A DNA stretch of 64,000 bases from Microvirga aerophila. Lineage in GTDB: Bacteria > Pseudomonadota > Alphaproteobacteria > Rhizobiales > Beijerinckiaceae. The stretch lies in the NCBI RefSeq assembly GCF_003332305.1, contig NZ_QOIO01000014.1, positions 1 through 64,000 of the forward strand, given 5' to 3'. The notes under the pieces are model-generated. The model was not told where the DNA came from and did not search any database. It saw only the letters and a list, made by a program, of their open reading frames with translations. Shown here piece by piece: positions 36,649 to 44,353 of this stretch. The stretch's first letter is position 1, and the number at the start of each line of letters is the position of its first letter. Both the position numbers and the translations under genes were made by a program.

Positions 36649-37116
36649 TTACGTGCCAAGGACGACGCTCAGGATTCCCTCCGGCAGCGGGACATCGAGC
36701 AATCGATCAAAGAGCAAGTAGCTTCCCACCGGCAGCAGGACGATCGTGAGCCCGAAGCTCAACCCTCTCCTGACCTTGAGAACGAACAAAAGGACGGCCG
36801 TCAGCGCGGCCGTTGCGAGGATGTAGCCAAGCGGTTCGAGCAGAAGCACGAAGCCAACAAGCCCCAACATGGCCAGGACCGGCTGTTTAAGGTGCGTGAA
36901 AGGCTCGCCCCCTGAACTTCGGCCGCGCAGCCCCTGCAGGATAAGGAGGCCCGACAGGATCACGAGGATCATTCCAGCCAGGAATGGGAAAAATCCCGGC
37001 TGAGGCTCGTCAGGAGTTCCGACCTGCAGCTGGATTGCTCCCACCACAGCGCCTGCTCCCACCAGAAGGAACGCCCCTCCGGCTATCGCGTCAGCCGATT
37101 TTGGTTTGGCGGTCAC
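36649..37116 (-). CDS. tctB: Tripartite tricarboxylate transporter, small permease TctB
   Basis: A 155-residue membrane protein with four hydrophobic segments, of the TctB family. It contains DEPQPGFFPFLAGMILVILS, where P-G-F-F-P is the usual TctB motif after the first segment. Lies between tctC (25 bases) and tctA (11 bases). Confidence 0.9.
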   Translation of the reverse strand: MTAKPKSADAIAGGAFLLVGAGAVVGAIQLQVGTPDEPQPGFFPFLAGMILVILSGLLILQGLRGRSSGGEPFTHLKQPVLAMLGLVGFVLLLEPLGYILATAALTAVLLFVLKVRRGLSFGLTIVLLPVGSYLLFDRLLDVPLPEGILSVVLGT

Positions 37117-37141
37117 TGCCGTGGCCTCTCCACATTGGATG

Positions 37142-38104
37142 TTATTTTTTCAGGGATGCGCCGAGTTCCTTGTGAAGATTGAACTCCGCCCGCCAGACTT
37201 TGCCGAACTCATCCGGCCCGAGATACTGGATGCGGTCACCAAACGATTTGATCATCGCCTGAACGGTTTTATCCTCGGTCATCTGCTTGCATGCGGTTGC
37301 AAGCTTCTCGATGAAAGGACGTGGAGTTCCCTTCGGGGCCAGCATTCCCCGCCAGAGATAATAAACTACGTCCACACCTTCTTCCTTCGCGGTCGGAACA
37401 TCCGGGAAGCTTGGGTCGCGCTGGTCGTCGAGAACCGCGAGCGGGCGCAGCTTTCCAGCTTGGATGTAGGAGATGAATGTGGTCGTCGGATTGATCGCGA
37501 CGTCCACATGCCCTCCCAGGAGCGCAACTGTCGAAGGGCCTCCACCATCGTGAGGGACATTCCGGCTCTCGATCCCGGTGATCCTCGAAATCTGCTTCCA
37601 GGTTAGATCAGCTTGGCTCCAGGGACCCGCATTGCCGAAGACGAGCTTGCCCGGATTGGCCTTGGCCCAAGCAATCATCTCTTTGAAAGTCTTGTAGGGA
37701 GCCTCGGGCTTCGTCGCGACCATGACCGGGCTGTAGTTGATCCGGCAGATGGGATCGAGATCGTCCGGCCCTTTCGAGCGGCCTTCGACGGCGGGAAGAG
37801 TCGTGCTCCAGTTCGGTCCGCCAAAGAGAATCGTGTAGCCGTCCGGATTGGCCTTTGCCACCTGATCGGACCCGATGGCTCCGCCTCCACCTGGTTTCAG
37901 CTGGATGATGACCGGGTGGCCGAGGTATTCATTTGCCACACTCGTCACGGCCCGCGCCGTTAGGTCGTGGGATCCGCCGGCTCCCGACGGGATGATCAGG
38001 GTCACGGGTTTCGTGGGAAACTCTTGAGCCTGTCCGCCCCCCCAACCAAGCATGCAGGCAAGAGCCGACATGCCGGCAAGCATCCATCTATGGCCCTGTC
38101 TCAT
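37142..38104 (-). CDS. tctC: Tripartite tricarboxylate transporter substrate-binding protein (Bug family)
   Basis: The periplasmic receptor of the TctABC importer (320 residues). A signal peptide ends in GGGQAQEFP; the mature protein begins PTKPVTLIIPSGAGGSHD, the Bug opening (P-x-[KR]-P-[IV]-x-[LI]-[IV]-[VI]-P-x-x-x-G-G). The usual Asp that follows in many Bug proteins (G-G-x-x-D) is kept as GGSHD, matching amino-acid/dicarboxylate-type binding. Start ATG 38104 is preceded by AAGGAGG. First gene of the minus-strand unit; its promoter region is shared with the divergent DctP-like gene. Ligand unknown. Confidence 0.92.
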   Translation of the reverse strand: MRQGHRWMLAGMSALACMLGWGGGQAQEFPTKPVTLIIPSGAGGSHDLTARAVTSVANEYLGHPVIIQLKPGGGGAIGSDQVAKANPDGYTILFGGPNWSTTLPAVEGRSKGPDDLDPICRINYSPVMVATKPEAPYKTFKEMIAWAKANPGKLVFGNAGPWSQADLTWKQISRITGIESRNVPHDGGGPSTVALLGGHVDVAINPTTTFISYIQAGKLRPLAVLDDQRDPSFPDVPTAKEEGVDVVYYLWRGMLAPKGTPRPFIEKLATACKQMTEDKTVQAMIKSFGDRIQYLGPDEFGKVWRAEFNLHKELGASLKK

Positions 38105-38399
38105 TCGTTCCTCCTTATGATGATTGTAAGCGAGCTTCTGTCCCCGCATGGCGGAGGCACGTCGATGCCGCTGGCGTCTGGCGCGAGATTGCGTCACGGA
38201 TTTGACCGGTTGTCAATTGGTTGAACATTTTGCTCCTGCCAAATGCCTCAAGCTCACCTGGAAAGGAGGAGGAGAAAGCCGAGCTTTCGTATATTTGCCA
38301 TGTAAACGAGAGTGTTTACGTGCTAACGACCATGGTGCGCCTCACATCAATTTGGTTGTAGATTGGTTGCGCCGCACGTAGCGTCAAAGGGGTTCAGGG
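38105..38399. promoter_or_regulatory. Divergent control region of tctC and the DctP-like gene
   Basis: About 295 bases without a gene. It contains TTGGTTG at 38217-38223, 38352-38358 and 38363-38369, the latter two exactly 11 bases apart, that is, on the same helix face. It also contains an inverted repeat at 38302-38319 (separate entry). The AT content rises around 38285-38320, fitting promoters. The GntR protein encoded at 39330-40034 is the natural candidate regulator. Confidence 0.5.
38302..38319. promoter_or_regulatory. Inverted repeat GTAAAC-N6-GTTTAC
   Basis: Perfect 6-bp arms (38302-38307, 38314-38319) with a 6-base centre lie 81 bases before the DctP-like start codon and about 200 before tctC. 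The symmetry suggests a dimeric regulator site different from the TTGGTTG motif. Confidence 0.4.
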
Positions 38400-39326
38400 A
38401 TGCTCATCCGGCTATCCGGCTATCAAGGTGCCGCGTCCGTCCATACGAGAGGCCTTCATCATCTCTCTGTAGGCCTGACGTCGCTGGGCTTAAATCCCGA
38501 AATCACCGACAATGTCACCACCACAGGATTGGCCGCCAAGGCCTTGTTCGATACGGTTGAGCGTGAGGACGCCCATATCTGCTACATGGCGTCGGGATAT
38601 CTAACCGCGCGTGTGCCGGCCCTTGCGGTTCTCGATCTTCCGATGGCTGCGCCCGACAGGTTGCGCGCCTATGAGGCATTGGACGGATCGGCCGGCCGGA
38701 TCCTCACGGATCACATTGAGCAAGCCACGGATTTTCATGTTCTGGGTTTCTGGGACAACGGTGTGCGTCACATCTCGAACCGGGCGCGGCCCATACGGTC
38801 CGTGAGCGACTGCTCAGGACTGGTTATTCGCACCCTCGACAACACGCTTTATCAGGACGCCCTCCGGGCCTTTGGCTTCCAGCCTATCGTCACCGATGTT
38901 CGAGACCTAGTCGACGCCGTTGCAAGCGGCAAGGTCGATGCGCAGGAAAATCCCATCGCGAATACGCTCAGCTTCGGCCTGCACAAGCATCATCGGCATC
39001 TGAGCCTCACAGGCCATATCGCCGGCGTGGCCCTGCTCCTCTGCCGTTCCGCCTGGTTTCACGCCCTGCCGGCTGAAATCGCTGCTGGGATTGAGGCGGC
39101 GACTGCGCGGAGCACCCAAGCTCAACGGGCTTGGGCGATCGAGGAGGATCGGATCGGACTTGAACAGTTTCGAGCCTCCGGCGTCGAGGTCGTCGAGCAG
39201 GGCGACCTCGACCTGGGAAGCTTCAAGAGCGCTGCAATGCCCGTATTGAAGGAGGCGCTCTCGCGACTCGATCCCGAACTCGTCAAAGCTTATTTCGGGG
39301 ATATGCATCCCCTTGTCGTTGGGTGA
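38400..39326 (+). CDS. DctP-type solute-binding protein without signal peptide
   Basis: A 308-residue protein of the TRAP solute-receptor (DctP) fold. Landmarks: VPALAVLDLPMAAPDRLRAYEAL, where VLDLP is typical, then the ligand region GFWDNGVRHISNRARPIRSVSD with the arginine that binds a carboxylate, and VTDVRDLVDAVASGKVDAQENPI. The protein starts directly at the first beta strand (MLIRLSGYQG). An in-frame TAG at 38379-38381 excludes a longer N-terminus, and AAAGGGG lies 7 bases before the ATG, so a Sec signal is truly absent. It would remain in the cytoplasm. No TRAP permease genes are adjacent. Convergent with the GntR gene (3-base gap). It may be a cytoplasmic sensor or an N-terminally truncated relic. 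Confidence 0.82.
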   Translation: MLIRLSGYQGAASVHTRGLHHLSVGLTSLGLNPEITDNVTTTGLAAKALFDTVEREDAHICYMASGYLTARVPALAVLDLPMAAPDRLRAYEALDGSAGRILTDHIEQATDFHVLGFWDNGVRHISNRARPIRSVSDCSGLVIRTLDNTLYQDALRAFGFQPIVTDVRDLVDAVASGKVDAQENPIANTLSFGLHKHHRHLSLTGHIAGVALLLCRSAWFHALPAEIAAGIEAATARSTQAQRAWAIEEDRIGLEQFRASGVEVVEQGDLDLGSFKSAAMPVLKEALSRLDPELVKAYFGDMHPLVVG

Positions 39327-39329
39327 ACG

Positions 39330-40034
39330 TTAGGCATGCTCGTCGAGCATGGTGGAGGCAGTGCTGTTCAGGTGGAGACGCATCGCTTCCGCAGCTCCAC
39401 GACGATCTCGATTGGCGATGGCTTCCGTGAGAGCGTCGTGTTCTGCAAACGAATGATAGTCGGGCGAGGGTCCGACTGGCCGCTTCGCCAGATGTCCCCA
39501 GACAACCGCCCGCCGCACACCGTTCACGAGGCGTTGGAGCTCCACCAGCAGGTTGTTGCCGCTGGCCTCGGCCAGAAGGTTGTGGAAACGCCAGTCAAGA
39601 TCCTCGTACTCGCTCCAGGTCCTCGACGCCCGCATCTGCGCGCACAGTTCCTTCATATGGGCGATCTGCGCAGACGTTGCCTTGAGCGCCGCGAGGCGCG
39701 CGATTTCAGGCTCGACGATGAGCCGCACCTGCATGGCCTCGGGAGGGCTCGTGCGACTGGCGATATCGACGGCTAGAGGAAGCGCCTGAACGAGCTCGTT
39801 CCTCAGCAGAAATGTGCCTCTTCCCACATGTCGCTTGACCCCACCCTCGGCCTCCATGACCGCTAATGCCTTTCGGAGCTCAGCCCGACTTATGCCGAAG
39901 CGCTCGGCCAGCTCCCTCTCAGGGGGCAGTCGGCCGTCCTCGCGCAACTCGGCACTCGTCACCCAAGACCGCAATTGCTCCAAAACCTCATTGTTCGCCC
40001 GCATTAGGTCGAAAACTCTCCCGTCACGGATCAA
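39330..40034 (-). CDS. GntR-family transcriptional regulator (FadR/FCD subfamily)
   Basis: A 234-residue regulator. The winged helix (about 12-78) contains LPPERELAERFGISRAELRKAL and the wing HVGRGTFL; the FCD effector domain (about 100-225) keeps the acidic and histidine residues that bind metal and carboxylate ligands (DLDWRFHNLLAEASGN, EHDALTEAI, RLHLNS). FCD regulators usually respond to organic acids. Its own upstream region carries TTGGT/ACCAA repeats at 40049-40066, and related TTGGTTG sequences occur before tctC and the DctP-like gene, so it probably represses itself, the cyclase gene and the transporter unit. Confidence 0.9.
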   Translation of the reverse strand: MIRDGRVFDLMRANNEVLEQLRSWVTSAELREDGRLPPERELAERFGISRAELRKALAVMEAEGGVKRHVGRGTFLLRNELVQALPLAVDIASRTSPPEAMQVRLIVEPEIARLAALKATSAQIAHMKELCAQMRASRTWSEYEDLDWRFHNLLAEASGNNLLVELQRLVNGVRRAVVWGHLAKRPVGPSPDYHSFAEHDALTEAIANRDRRGAAEAMRLHLNSTASTMLDEHA

Positions 40035-40048
40035 ACATAATGCTTGCC

Positions 40049-40066
40049 ACCAATTTGGTCAACCAA
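40049..40066. promoter_or_regulatory. Candidate GntR operator (ACCAA-T-TTGGT-CA-ACCAA)
   Basis: Three alternating half-sites, ACCAA 40049-40053, TTGGT 40055-40059 and ACCAA 40062-40066, lie 15 bases before the GntR start codon and 131 before the cyclase gene. TTGGT-N2/3-ACCAA is close to known FadR/PdhR-type operators (TGGTnnnACCA). Confidence 0.55.
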
Positions 40067-40197
40067 TCGAGTAGAATGTGCCCCAACAGACTCGTCGGTT
40101 GGCCTTGTGTAGCAGGCGCGATCCCTAAAGGCGCAGAATTGACATCCCGGCGAAATAGTTTTCAAGTGATAATTAACGCCACATAGGGAGGACGTAT

Positions 40198-41154
40198 ATG
40201 ACGAAACCGGTAAACCGCGCGGCCATCCACAAGGCCGCCGAGAAGCTTTCGAACTGGGGCCGGTGGGGCGAGGACGATCAGATCGGAACCCTCAACAACA
40301 TATCGCCGCAGGATATCATTTCGGCCGCCGGGTTGATCCGCCAGGGCAAGGTTTTCGCTCTTGGCCTGTCCCTGAAGGAGCCTATCCAGTCAGGCCTGTT
40401 TGGTGGCCGCTGGAACCCGATTCACACGATGCTCGCCACCGGAACAGACGCCGCATCTGGAAACCAGGACGATCCGGCGCCCTACCTGCGCTACGCGGAC
40501 GACGCGATCAACATGCCGTGCCAAGCCTCCACCCAGTGGGACGCCCTGTGTCACATCTTCCTCGATGACAAGATGTACAACGGCTACGACGCGAAGCTCG
40601 TGGATGCTCGAGGGGCAAAAAAGCTCGGCATCGAGCATGTGCGGAACAAGATGGTTGGACGCGGCGTGCTTCTAGACGTGGCGCGCTGGAAGGGTGTCGA
40701 CTCCCTCGACGACGGCTATGCCGTCACCAACGAAGATCTTGATGGCTGCGCGAAAGCCCAGGGTGTTGAGATCCGCAAGGGTGATTTCGTCATCATTCGC
40801 ACCGGCCATCAGGAGCGATGCCTCGCCAAAGGCGACTGGAGCGGTTATGCGGGCGGTGATGCGCCCGGTTATGCCTTCGAGACCTGCTATTGGATTCGCG
40901 AGCATGACATCGCGGGGATCTGCTCGGATACGTGGGGCTGCGAGGTGCGCCCCAATGAGACCAACGAGGCCAACCAGCCCTGGCACTGGGTAGTGATTCC
41001 GGCAATCGGAATATCGATGGGCGAGATCTTCTACCTGAAAGAATTGGCCGAGGATTGCGCTACTGACGGCGTATACGAGTTCTTCTTCGTAGCCCCTCCC
41101 CTGCATCTTCCCGGTGGCGCGGGGTCGCCGGTCAACCCCCAAGCCATCAAGTAG
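40198..41154 (+). CDS. Cyclase-family metal-dependent hydrolase
   Basis: A 318-residue protein of the cyclase family (PF04199; includes kynurenine formamidase and isatin hydrolase). The metal motif that normally reads HxGTHxDxxxH appears as QASTQWDALCH: the Asp and last His are kept, but both early His are Gln, as in the long branch of the family that includes fungal putative cyclases. An opening of the form NWGRWGEDDQIGTLNNI (W-G-x-x-D-x-x-G-T-L-N) is typical of that branch. It may hydrolyse a cyclic amide, lactone or N-formyl group. AGGGAGG lies 6 bases before the ATG. Divergent from the GntR gene. Confidence 0.85.
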   Translation: MTKPVNRAAIHKAAEKLSNWGRWGEDDQIGTLNNISPQDIISAAGLIRQGKVFALGLSLKEPIQSGLFGGRWNPIHTMLATGTDAASGNQDDPAPYLRYADDAINMPCQASTQWDALCHIFLDDKMYNGYDAKLVDARGAKKLGIEHVRNKMVGRGVLLDVARWKGVDSLDDGYAVTNEDLDGCAKAQGVEIRKGDFVIIRTGHQERCLAKGDWSGYAGGDAPGYAFETCYWIREHDIAGICSDTWGCEVRPNETNEANQPWHWVVIPAIGISMGEIFYLKELAEDCATDGVYEFFFVAPPLHLPGGAGSPVNPQAIK

Positions 41155-41167
41155 CGCCTGATTTCGC

Positions 41168-41199
41168 CTGTCTCGCCCTGCTTAGTCGAGGCGAGACAG
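41168..41199. terminator. Strong hairpin between the convergent cyclase and DMT genes
   Basis: Perfect 10-bp arms CTGTCTCGCC (41168-41177) and GGCGAGACAG (41190-41199) with a 12-base loop. No T run follows on either strand, so it may act as a Rho-dependent end or protect mRNA 3' ends. Confidence 0.55.
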
Positions 41200-41219
41200 A
41201 CGCCGCTGCCATCTGGCAC

Positions 41220-41681
41220 CTAATCTCCCAGATGGAACGTGACCGCGCCTGCGAGCACCAAGGCCATCGCCACGAGTTTCATGGGGCTGATGGTTGTTTC
41301 CCGCAGGCCCCAAAGTCCAAAGCCATCCGCCGTGACCGCACCGATCATCTGGCCGAGAATGACGGAGAGCAGAAACAGGACACTGCCGGTTTTCGGTACG
41401 ACGAGGAGGCTTCCGACGACAAAAACTGCTCCCGTGATTCCACCGATCCAGGTCCACCAGGGCGCTGCCGCAACCTCGGCCCAGTCCGGCTTCGTTCGCG
41501 CGGTCAAAAGCGCAAAAAGAACCACGAGAACGACACTCATGGAGAGGGACAGCACGGCCGCCAGCGCGGGCGAACCGAGGCGGCGGGCGGCTTCGGCATT
41601 CACCGGCCCTTGCCAGGTCAGGAAGACACCCAAAACGACGCAAATGAGAATGAGAGGGATTCTAGTATGAAGTCCGTCCAT
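41220..41681 (-). CDS. DMT-family transporter, YdcZ (DUF606) type
   Basis: A 153-residue membrane protein with five hydrophobic segments. The opening PLILICVVLGVFLTWQGPVNA (key part: Q-G-P-V-N) and the later GSLLVVPKTGSVLFLLSVILGQM and ADGFGLWGLR blocks are typical of the half-size DUF606 proteins, which act as dimers. The ATG at 41681 starts just before the first segment. It may export a small metabolite. Head-to-head with the Gfo/Idh gene; the 271-base gap (41682-41952) shows no clear promoter or repeat. Confidence 0.82.
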   Translation of the reverse strand: MDGLHTRIPLILICVVLGVFLTWQGPVNAEAARRLGSPALAAVLSLSMSVVLVVLFALLTARTKPDWAEVAAAPWWTWIGGITGAVFVVGSLLVVPKTGSVLFLLSVILGQMIGAVTADGFGLWGLRETTISPMKLVAMALVLAGAVTFHLGD

Positions 41682-41952
41682 CAACGAGTTCCAGTTCCTG
41701 TTGCAGACACGCAATCCGGGAGCCGGATGGGTCTTTATTTTTCAGTTGATAAATGCCTTATACTTGGTATCGCGGTCAATAACGGCTTCATCTTCGTCTT
41801 AGGATCATGAAGGCCGATCTATGGGAGTGTGTTGTGCCAGCTGAGCTGCAGCGATTTGCGCCTCTGGGAACAGAGTTGGCCAAGCGGCCGCGTGCGATTT
41901 GGCGCTGCCTCACGACGGTTGAGACAATCACAAAAAGCGGAGGAAAAACACA

Positions 41953-42942
41953 ATGATCAACGCTGCAATCGTCGGCTTGGGGTGGTGGGGACGAACCATC
42001 GCGCGCGACCTCAGTCAGAGCAGCCTCATACGCCCGGTTCTCGGCATCGATCCGCTCGAGAGTGGCCAAACCGTGGCCACCCAACTTGGTATGAGAACGT
42101 CATCCCGCTTCGAGGATGCTCTCGAGGATCCCGACGTTGAAGCAGTTATTCTTTGCTCGCCGCATCGCTTTCATGCGGATCAGATTGTGGCAGCTGCAAA
42201 GGCCGGCAAGCACGTATTTTGCGAAAAGCCGCTCTGCACGACCGGTGCTGAGGTGGAGCGGGCTGTTACGGCCGTAAAAGACGCGGGCGTCCACCTCGGC
42301 ATCGGGCACGAACGGCGCTTCGAGCCGTCGGTCATCGATGTGCGCAAACGGTTCGCTGCCGGAGAGTTTGGGACTGCGCTGCAGATCGAGGCCAATTTCA
42401 GCCAGGACAAATTCCTCGCGCTTCCGCCAGACAACTGGCGTCTCTCCCCCACGGAATCGCCGGTCGGCCCGTTGTCGGCGACAGGCATCCACTTGGTCGA
42501 CCTTTCTATTGCGTTCTTTGGACGGCCTAAGGAAGTTTGGGCGCGGCTGTCGACCCGAGGCAGCTCCTTCGCCAATGGCGACACTTTGGCGATCACGCTT
42601 GCATTCGAGAACGGGGCAACCGCCCTACTCTCCGCGATTCTCGCCACGCCTTTTGTCGGGCGCCTGGCCGTTTACGGCTCACAGGGTTGGGTAGAAATTC
42701 GAGATCGGACGCACCCAGAGAATCCGACCGGCTGGGACGTGACCGTGGTTCGTCGGGGCGAAGAGCCGGTGACGCAGTTTGCTCCGCCCCATCCGGCCGT
42801 TCGCGACAATCTTGAGAGTTTCGCAAGAGCCGTCTCAGGTGAAAGCCCTTACCCGGTAACGCTCGATGAAATGGTGGCGAATGTCCGGACGTTCGAGGCC
42901 ATTACCCGGTCGGCGACCACTGGTCGGATCGAAGCCGTTTGA
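41953..42942 (+). CDS. Gfo/Idh/MocA-family oxidoreductase
   Basis: A 329-residue NAD(P)-dependent dehydrogenase. The Rossmann region starts INAAIVGLGWWGRTIARDL (residues 2-20; G-x-G-x-x-G with an unusual double Trp), and the EKPLCTT block (about 92-98) contains the conserved E-K-P of this family. Members oxidise inositols, sugars or related polyols, or reduce imines. First gene of the plus-strand unit with a monooxygenase, a HisD-like enzyme and an SDR (61-base gap to the next gene). Substrate unknown. Confidence 0.87.
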   Translation: MINAAIVGLGWWGRTIARDLSQSSLIRPVLGIDPLESGQTVATQLGMRTSSRFEDALEDPDVEAVILCSPHRFHADQIVAAAKAGKHVFCEKPLCTTGAEVERAVTAVKDAGVHLGIGHERRFEPSVIDVRKRFAAGEFGTALQIEANFSQDKFLALPPDNWRLSPTESPVGPLSATGIHLVDLSIAFFGRPKEVWARLSTRGSSFANGDTLAITLAFENGATALLSAILATPFVGRLAVYGSQGWVEIRDRTHPENPTGWDVTVVRRGEEPVTQFAPPHPAVRDNLESFARAVSGESPYPVTLDEMVANVRTFEAITRSATTGRIEAV

Positions 42943-43003
42943 AATGGCGAGCCTCGGCATGCCCATAAGGCGTGCGGACATTTAACCTGAGGGAGCTTCG
43001 GCA

Positions 43004-44227
43004 ATGCCCATCCAAACCCGTCGCGCAATCGTCATCGGCGGCTCTATCGGTGGGCTGTTCGCAGCCGCGCTGTTGAGGCGCGCGGGTTGGGATACTCATG
43101 TGTATGAGCGCGTTGGCGTCGACTTATCCGGCAGGGGCGCCGGAATCGTCACCCACCCAGAGATGGTGGAGGCTCTCAAGGCCGCAGGTGCGAATCCGGG
43201 CGATGATCTGGGCGTCTTCATCCAAGACCGCCGCACCCTGGACAGGCATGGCAACGTCATTGAGGAATATCATTGTCCTCAAACGGCCACATCATGGAAC
43301 CGCCTGCTCCAGATGCTCCGGGATTCATTCCCTGCGGATCATTATCACCGGGGAAAGGAGCTTGTGGCGATTGAAACGACTCAGGAGATCGCTGTCGCGC
43401 GCTTTGCAGACGGAAGCAGCGCCGAAGCTGAACTGATCGTTGGCGCAGATGGATTCCGCTCAACGGTTCGAAACCAATTCCTTCCTGACGTAAAGCCGAT
43501 TTACGCGGGCTATGTAGCTTGGCGCGGACTGGTTGAGGAGAGTGCTCTACCGCCCATCGCACATCGTGACCTTTTCCCTTATTTTGCATTTTGCCTGCCG
43601 CCGGGCGAGCAGATGCTCGGCTACCCCGTTGCCGGCCCAAACGACGATCTGCGGCCGGGACATCGGCGTTACAACTTCGTCTGGTACCGTCCGGCAGACG
43701 AAGACAGCACCCTTCAGCGGCTCTTGACCGACGAGACAGGGCACATTCACTCGGTCTCGATTCCGCCACCCCTTATTGCTCGCAGCACCATTGCCGAAAT
43801 GCTCTCGGAGAGCGAAAGGGTGCTGGCTCCGCAATTCCAGGAACTGGTGCGTGTGACGGAACAGCCGTTTCTACAGCCCATTTATGATTTGGAAAGTCCA
43901 CGGATGGCGTTTCCCCGCATTGCTCTTGTGGGAGATGCGGCGTTCGTAGCCCGGCCGCATGTGGGTGGCGGCGTCGCAAAGGCCGCGCAGGACGCCATGA
44001 CCCTTGTTCGCGCCTTAACGGTTGAGGCGGATCTGGATGCAGCGCTTCGACGCTTCGAGGCTGAGAGGATCGCGGTTGGGCGGAGGATCGTCGATCGGGC
44101 GCGGCGACTCGGCTCATACATGCGAACGCGGTTCAACACAGCCGAGGAACGGGCTTTGGCCGAGCGGCACCAGACCCCTGAGGCTGTGATGAGCGAAACA
44201 GCTTTGTTGAATTTCCTCCGTGAGTGA
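43004..44227 (+). CDS. FAD-dependent monooxygenase, 2,6-dihydroxypyridine 3-monooxygenase-like
   Basis: A 407-residue flavoprotein hydroxylase. FAD motif GGSIGGL is at residues 12-18, followed by E-R (YERV) for the ribose; the internal motif is ELIVGADGFRSTVR. The late motif GDAAFVARPHVGGGVAKAAQDA is characteristic of the 2,6-dihydroxypyridine hydroxylase group (GDAAFxxRPH-x-G-x-G), in which the usual GDAAH is replaced. This suggests hydroxylation of an N-heterocyclic or phenolic acid. The ATG at 43004 has GAGGGAG about 9 bases upstream. 126 bases separate it from the HisD-like gene. Confidence 0.87.
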   Translation: MPIQTRRAIVIGGSIGGLFAAALLRRAGWDTHVYERVGVDLSGRGAGIVTHPEMVEALKAAGANPGDDLGVFIQDRRTLDRHGNVIEEYHCPQTATSWNRLLQMLRDSFPADHYHRGKELVAIETTQEIAVARFADGSSAEAELIVGADGFRSTVRNQFLPDVKPIYAGYVAWRGLVEESALPPIAHRDLFPYFAFCLPPGEQMLGYPVAGPNDDLRPGHRRYNFVWYRPADEDSTLQRLLTDETGHIHSVSIPPPLIARSTIAEMLSESERVLAPQFQELVRVTEQPFLQPIYDLESPRMAFPRIALVGDAAFVARPHVGGGVAKAAQDAMTLVRALTVEADLDAALRRFEAERIAVGRRIVDRARRLGSYMRTRFNTAEERALAERHQTPEAVMSETALLNFLRE

Positions 44228-44353
44228 CGTGGCGGCCGACATGCGTCTTGACAGGCCGCCGCCCCGATGCGCATCGTATTGATCAAGTGATAACTGCCGT
44301 GCTTCCACAGCGCCCCGCGCTGCAAAGACGGCTCGAAGATTGGGAGGATGCCG

